DNA of 64,000 nucleotides from Ariolimax columbianus (lineage: Eukaryota; Mollusca; Gastropoda; Stylommatophora; Arionidae). Shown here piece by piece: positions 57,397-64,000 of the stretch (positions are counted from its first letter, which is position 1; each line of letters starts with the position of its first letter). Below the pieces are notes generated by a model. That model was given only the letters and a program-made list of their open reading frames with translations, ran no database searches and was not told the DNA's origin. The stretch spans positions 55,392,814 to 55,456,813 of the forward strand of contig JAVGWX010000008.1 of the NCBI GenBank assembly GCA_036924085.1, in the 5' to 3' direction. The position numbers were made by a program, and so were the translations under genes.

Positions 57397-60300
57397 TTCA
57401 TCCCATGCAACAGGCCCCAGACACCTAAGGGAACATTATTATGTTAGTCTACTAACATGTGGATAGTAAGATATTTTTCAAGACAGTAAATCTCCAAGTT
57501 GGTTATCATCTGTTGATTTGTAACTAGTAAGATCTTATGTAGGAGATTAAAGCTCAGTATCTGACTTCTAACATGTGGATAGTAAGATAATATGTAGATC
57601 ATTAAATCCTGGTGTCCCTTCAGGTCGGAGTGGCTGCACCACAGCTTCTGTCTCAGCGCTGCGTCCTCTGGTAACTGATTTCACTAAAACATGAAGTCTG
57701 TTAACATGGTGACAGTAAAATGCTATGTAGGACATACGTTTTTGTGTTGGACTGTTAATTTATGGATTCTATCGTATTATATAGGACTGTAAAGTTTGGT
57801 GGCCGTCTACATCTGTTGCTATGTGGAAAGAAAGATATGTAAGGTATCAAATCTCAGTGGCGGTCTGTTAACACGTGGATAGTAAGAAAATATGTAGGGT
57901 TTCAAATCTCAGTGGTGGTCTCTGTTATCATGTAGATAGTAAGATACTATGTAGGGTATCAAATCTTGTTGTTGGTCTATTAACATGGGAATGGTAAGAT
58001 TATATGTAGGGTATCAAACCTCGGTGCTGATCTGTTAACATGGGAATGGTATGATAATATGTAGAGTATCAAATAATGGTGCTGGTCTGTAAATTTGTGG
58101 ATGATAAGTTAATATGTAGGATATCAAATCTCGTTGTTGGTCTGTTAACGTGGGGATGGTAAGATAATATGTATGGCAGTAAAGCTCAGTGTTATTCTGG
58201 CATGTGGATTTAAAGATAAAATGTAGGACATTGAAGCTTGTGTGGATCTATTTATATGTGATTAGTAGGATAATATGCACGACATTAATAGACATGGTCA
58301 GTTTGTTTAGATGTGAAAAGTAAGATACTATATGGGACAGTAAAGCTTGTTGTAGGTCTACATCTTTTGCCTTGTGAATATCAAGATAATATTTAGGACA
58401 ATAAACCTCGGTGTCATTCTGTTTCCATAGTGATAGTCAGATAATAAGATAATTAAGCCTATTGCTATCTCTTTATTTGTGGAACAGAAGATTATTTTTG
58501 TTTTTGTTTTTTGCGATAAGGCTCAGTGTGGGTCTATTAATAATTTGATTAGAAACATTTTTTTTACAACACTACAGCTCGGTGTTTGTCTGTTGACATG
58601 GAGACAGCAGGAAGCCGTTATAACATTCAGTCTTGGTGTCTGTCTGTTTACAAAACGAAGGTAAGACACTGTAAAGGACATTAAAGCTTGATATTTGCCT
58701 GTTAACATCTGGGTATGAACAGGATATGTAGGACAATAAAGCTCAGTGTTGGTATGTTAACGTGTGGAAAGTAAAATACTATGTAGGGCATCACCGCTCA
58801 TTTTTGGTCTGTTTACCTGGGGGTAATAATATACTATATAGGATACCTAATCATGATGTTGGTCGGTTTTCATGTGGATAGTGATATAATATATAGAGCA
58901 TTATATCTCGGTTGCTGTGTATTAACATTTGGACATTAGGAAAATATGTAGGACATGAAAGTTCACTGTTGGTGTGTTAACAAGTGGATAGTATGATGCT
59001 ATGTAGCAAAGTAAAACTTGCTGTCGTTCTGTTAACAAGTAGATAGTATGATGCTATGTAGCAAAGTAAAGCTTGCTGTTGTTCTGTTAACATGTGAAAA
59101 GTAAAACAATATGTTGGACATTATAGATTCCTATGAGACTGCTAGCTTCTGGACAGTAAGATAACATGTAGGACATTAACAAATAAGAATGGTTTGTTAA
59201 CATGCAAACAGTTTAATAGTACATGGGACAATAAAACTCAGTGTCTGTCTGCTAACAGTTGTAGAGTAAGATACTACGTAGGTCATCTATGCTAAAAACT
59301 CGGTGTTTGTTTATTATCATGTGAACAGTAAGATATTATTTTTAACAGTTAAGCTCAGCATCTGCATGTTAACATGTAGTTTGCAATATATTATGCATTG
59401 CACTAAAATGAACTATGTAGTGCATCAATGCTCTGGATCAGTCTTTAACATCTAGATAGTAGATAGTGTATAGCACATTAAATCTAGAGTTGGTTTGTTA
59501 ATATGTAGATTATAAGATTTTATGTAGGACATTAATGCTTTCTGTCTGATAACATTGGGATTGTACAATATTTTTAATTGACAATAAAGCTTAATATTGG
59601 TCTGTTAATATACAGATAGCAAATTACTATGTAGGACTGTAATATTTTGTATAAGTGTACATCTGTTTACATGGGATAATACGATACGTTATGGGACAAT
59701 ACAGTTTATTATATGTATGTTAATATTCTAACAGTAAGGTTTTATATAAATGACTGTTAGCATGTGTTTAGGTAGATACTTTGTGGGACATTGAAACTTG
59801 ATGTTTGCATGTTAACTTGTGGATAGAAAGATGCTATATATAGGACCTTAAAACTTGATGTAGCATAGTAAGATGCTAATTAGGACTATAATGCCCAGGG
59901 TAGGTATGTTAACATGTGCATAGTAAGATACTAGCTAGGACTGTAATGCCTGAGGGTGAGTTTGTTAGCATGTGGATAGTAAGATACTAGCTGGGACTGT
60001 AATGCCTGAGAGTGAGTTTGTTAACATGTTGATAGTAAGATACTAGCTGGGACTGTAATGCCCAGGGTCGGTTTGTTAACATGTGGATAGTAAGATACTA
60101 GCTAGGACTGTAATGCCGAGGGTGAGTTTGTTAACATGTGGATAGTAAGATACTAGCTAGGACTGTAATGCACAGGGTGGGTTTGTTAACAAGTGGATAA
60201 TAAGATACTAGCTAGGACTGTAATGCCCAGGGTTGGTTTGTTAACATGTGGATAGTAAGATACTAGCTAGGACTGTAATGCCCAGGGTGAGTTTGTTAAC

Positions 60301-60592
60301 ATGTGGATAGTAAGATAATATTTCAGACATTAATGCTTATTGTCAAGTCTCTATATTCTATCAATTGTAGTGATGTGAATGCTTGCTTCTGGTGGTAAAA
60401 CTGGGAGAGTTCAAAACCCAGTCCTCTCATACCCCAGTCTCTGTTTTGTAGCCTGCGGAGTATAAAACATAGATAGGAATGGTTCAAAAACCGATTTAGA
60501 ACAAAATCAAGAACTTAACTTCTGTTATGACTTACAATGCCTTTATCAGGTACAGCAGTCAATACAAATAAGAATATCAAACCTTTCATAGC

Positions 60593-61937
60593 GCGGGATT
60601 GAGTAGGAGCTGGTTTATTTTCCAGATGTTTTATAGTCTTGCATTTACCTTTTTTCCATGACTTTTCCAACACAGCTGAGCAGGCTTTTTGTCCTATAGC
60701 TTTCCTTGCTTGTCTTCACCTATTTTGGTTTTCTGATTGGGATAATGATAGCCTTCCGCCACAGGTCTGGGATCCTACCCGTGCTCCATTATTGATTACA
60801 GATTTTCAGGAGTTTTCTTCTTGACCCTTGATCTAGGTTTTTAATCATGTGATGCCATCTTTTCCTGGAGCTTTCTTGTTTTTCAGTTTCTGAATAGCAG
60901 TGTTTATCTCTACTATTTTGAATGATGCCTTCATTCAGGGATCCGCATTCTGTGTCTTCAGGTTCTCTTTTATCTCTTTTCTGACCTCTAGTTTGCGTTC
61001 TCGTGTCAATGTTGTAGTACGCTCCTCTCTGAAAAATTCAGCCAGGATGTTTGCTGCCACTTTCCCTGTATGATGTTTCTCATTTTCCTTAATGACCGTC
61101 TTCCCATTGCTCCCTCTGGTTTCCTCATTTAATGCTCTTATCAGCTTCCACAGAAATTACTTGTACCTCTTTCCATGCTTAGGCTTTCAGTCTTTTCCTG
61201 CCAATTTCTTTGGATCTCACCCTTCTTTGACTCTATGAATGTGTTTTTAATTTTGCTCTGTTTCCCTGTTTTTATCTGGTGAAGGATGTTTTTTCATGGT
61301 ATCTCTTGTCTCACTTAGTTCTTTGTGCATTTTGCCTAGTTTATTGCTCCAATAGGGTTTATAATTTTTCCGTTTTCCACATGGATTTGATTTATTTACT
61401 GCCTGGATGATAGCCTCCGTCATGATGGTAACATTTTTATTTAAATTTTTGGCATGGGATATATTTTCACAGAGTTTATTTACATTTTCTCTAAATAGAA
61501 TCCAGTTTGCTCTTTTGAAATTCCAGCGTGGGTGCATATCTGTTATCTCTGTTTGTCCCATATTACATATTTCTAAAGTGATTGGGACATGGTCGCTTCC
61601 ATCCAGTTGGCTGTTGACTGTTCTTGCTGTTAGCCGGTGAAGGTCGTCCGTTGCCATCGCAAGGTCTGGAGTACTCATTTTTTTCCATATTCTAGAGTAA
61701 TATGTGTGCCTATCGTCTGGCCTATTTATTAAGATGACTTTGTTTTCCATCATCTAATCTTCTACCCCCCGTCTCTCTGGTCCATTGTTTTGTAGCCCCA
61801 GTTTGGGGTGTGACTGTTGAAATCTCCCACTATGAGGTGTCTCGACTCTTCAATTTTGACTTTGTATATTGCCAGAGCTGTGGCCGGTGGACTATAGCAG
61901 TTTGTTATCATTGAGTCTCCACTGTGTAGGATGATCT
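60593..61937 (-). mobile_element. LINE fragment of unit C
   Basis: Third copy of the endonuclease-to-RT fragment, same breakpoints. Confidence 0.85.
61247..61753 (-). pseudogene. endonuclease C-terminus and linker, unit C
   Basis: 168-codon frame, protein identical to those in units A and B. Confidence 0.8.
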
Positions 61938-64000
61938 TTCATCCCATGCAACAGGCCCCAGACACCTAAGGGAACATTATTATGTTAGTCTACTAACATG
62001 TGGATAGTAAGATATTTTTCAAGACAGTAAATCTCCAAGTTGGTTATCATCTGTTGATTTGTAACTAGTAAGATCTTATGTAGGAGATTAAAGCTCAGTA
62101 TCTGACTTCTAACATGTGGATAGTAAGATAATATGTAGATCATTAAATCCTGGTGTCCCTTCAGGTCGGAGTGGCTGCACCACAGCTTCTGTCTCAGCGC
62201 TGCGTCCTCTGGTAACTGATTTCACTAAAACATGAAGTCTGTTAACATGGTGACAGTAAAATGCTATGTAGGACATACGTTTTTGTGTTGGACTGTTAAT
62301 TTATGGATTCTATCGTATTATATAGGACTGTAAAGTTTGGTGGCCGTCTACATCTGTTGCTATGTGGAAAGAAAGATATGTAAGGTATCAAATCTCAGTG
62401 GCGGTCTGTTAACACGTGGATAGTAAGAAAATATGTAGGGTTTCAAATCTCAGTGGTGGTCTCTGTTATCATGTAGATAGTAAGATACTATGTAGGGTAT
62501 CAAATCTTGTTGTTGGTCTATTAACATGGGAATGGTAAGATTATATGTAGGGTATCAAACCTCGGTGCTGATCTGTTAACATGGGAATGGTAAGATAATA
62601 TGTAGAGTATCAAATAATGGTGCTGGTCTGTAAATTTGTGGATGATAAGTTAATATGTAGGATATCAAATCTCGTTGTTGGTCTGTTAACGTGGGGATGG
62701 TAAGATAATATGTATGGCAGTAAAGCTCAGTGTTATTCTGGCATGTGGATTTAAAGATAAAATGTAGGACATTGAAGCTTGTGTGGATCTATTTATATGT
62801 GATTAGTAGGATAATATGCACGACATTAATAGACATGGTCAGTTTGTTTAGATGTGAAAAGTAAGATACTATATGGGACAGTAAAGCTTGTTGTAGGTCT
62901 ACATCTTTTGCCTTGTGAATATCAAGATAATATTTAGGACAATAAACCTCGGTGTCATTCTGTTTCCATAGTGATAGTCAGATAATAAGATAATTAAGCC
63001 TATTGCTATCTCTTTATTTGTGGAACAGAAGATTATTTTTGTTTTTGTTTTTTGCGATAAGGCTCAGTGTGGGTCTATTAATAATTTGATTAGAAACATT
63101 TTTTTTACAACACTACAGCTCGGTGTTTGTCTGTTGACATGGAGACAGCAGGAAGCCGTTATAACATTCAGTCTTGGTGTCTGTCTGTTTACAAAACGAA
63201 GGTAAGACACTGTAAAGGACATTAAAGCTTGATATTTGCCTGTTAACATCTGGGTATGAACAGGATATGTAGGACAATAAAGCTCAGTGTTGGTATGTTA
63301 ACGTGTGGAAAGTAAAATACTATGTAGGGCATCACCGCTCATTTTTGGTCTGTTTACCTGGGGGTAATAATATACTATATAGGATACCTAATCATGATGT
63401 TGGTCGGTTTTCATGTGGATAGTGATATAATATATAGAGCATTATATCTCGGTTGCTGTGTATTAACATTTGGACATTAGGAAAATATGTAGGACATGAA
63501 AGTTCACTGTTGGTGTGTTAACAAGTGGATAGTATGATGCTATGTAGCAAAGTAAAACTTGCTGTCATTCTGTAAACAAGTGGATAGTATGATGCTATGT
63601 AGCAAAGTAAAACTTGCTGTCGTTCTGTTAACAAGTAGATAGTATGATGCTATGTAGCAAAGTAAAACTTGCTGTCATTCTGTAAACAAGTGGATAGTAT
63701 GATGCTATGTAGCAAAGTAAAACGTGCTGTTGTTCTTTTAACAAGTGGATAGTATGATGCTATGTAGCAAAGTAAAACTTGCTGTCGTTCTGTTAACAAG
63801 TAGATAGTATGATGCTATGTTGCAAAGTAAAGCTTGCTGTTGTTCAGTTAACATGTGAAAAGTAAAAAAATATGTTGGACATTAAAGATTCCTATGAGAC
63901 TGCTAGCTTCTGGACAGTAAGATAACATGTAGGACATTAACAAATAAGAATGGTTTGTTAACATGCAAACAGTTTAATAGTACATGGGAGAATAAAACTC
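61938..64000. repeat. macro-unit D, cut by the window edge
   Basis: At least 2063 bp: LINE tail (61,938-61,982), then satellite. Carries six AGTATGATGCT monomers (63,519-63,848) in the same variant order as B. The array continues beyond 64,000. Confidence 0.9.

Larger units (their letters stand above)
57397..61937. repeat. macro-unit C (4541 bp)
   Basis: LINE tail (57,397-57,441), satellite (to ~60,350), bridge, LINE fragment (~60,593-61,937). In the middle (58,975-59,410) it matches A, with two AGTATGATGCT monomers and no extra block. At the left (57,940-58,080) and right (59,880-60,320) it matches B. Confidence 0.9.

Noticed and set aside
47436..63249. Repeated 61-codon ORFs (e.g. 48,635, 53,523, 53,567, 58,523, 63,020)
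   Set aside because: They recur only because they lie in duplicated satellite sequence and have no gene features; opposite-strand frames overlap each other.
46676..64000. Calling the macro-array a centromere
   Set aside because: Structure alone does not show this; there is no chromatin or cytogenetic evidence in the sequence.

Overview
The window is eukaryotic nuclear DNA: AT-rich, with one intron-containing gene in a landscape of non-LTR retrotransposons (LINEs), short interspersed repeats, microsatellites and a large satellite block. The mix of Jockey-type elements with RNase H and (GAA)n tails, CR1-type elements with (TTAAG)n tails and RTE-like relics, next to a digestive-type serine protease, suggests an invertebrate, probably a mollusc such as a gastropod. 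That placement is inference; nothing here identifies the species.

Region 1 (1-3000) holds decayed LINE pieces on both strands, a 36-bp minisatellite and a CT tract. Region 2 (3023-15150) is the only recognisable host gene: a six-exon secreted chymotrypsin-like (S1) protease with TATA box, signal peptide, activation site, catalytic His/Asp/Ser, consensus splice sites and a polyA signal. Exon 4 carries an in-frame TAG at codon 189, so the reference allele would lose the catalytic Ser. Its introns hold a CR1 tail, LINE relics, a hAT-type MITE, a 385-bp SINE-like repeat and several tandem repeats.

Region 3 (15.2-46.7 kb) is a retrotransposon graveyard. It contains a CR1-type element with a 607-codon RT frame (22.5-24.6 kb), at least five Jockey-type copies or fragments (17.5, 20.6, 26, 32 and 37.8-41.9 kb), RTE-like relics, three or four families of dispersed short repeats, a clear nested insertion at 32.3 kb, and a pentamer-based satellite at 42.3-43.0 kb that continues from a CR1 3' tail.

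Region 4 (46.7-64.0 kb) is the most striking. A satellite of about 55-bp monomers was hit by a 5'-truncated LINE with a 13-bp target duplication. The locus then expanded into tandem macro-units of 5050, 4956, 4541 and at least 2063 bp. Each unit is LINE tail + satellite + a 250-bp bridge + a piece of a second LINE (endonuclease to RT start). Different parts of the units support different relationships (A like C and B like D in the middle; B like C at the right; A distinct at the left), which points to unequal exchange or conversion. No genes in this block look functional.
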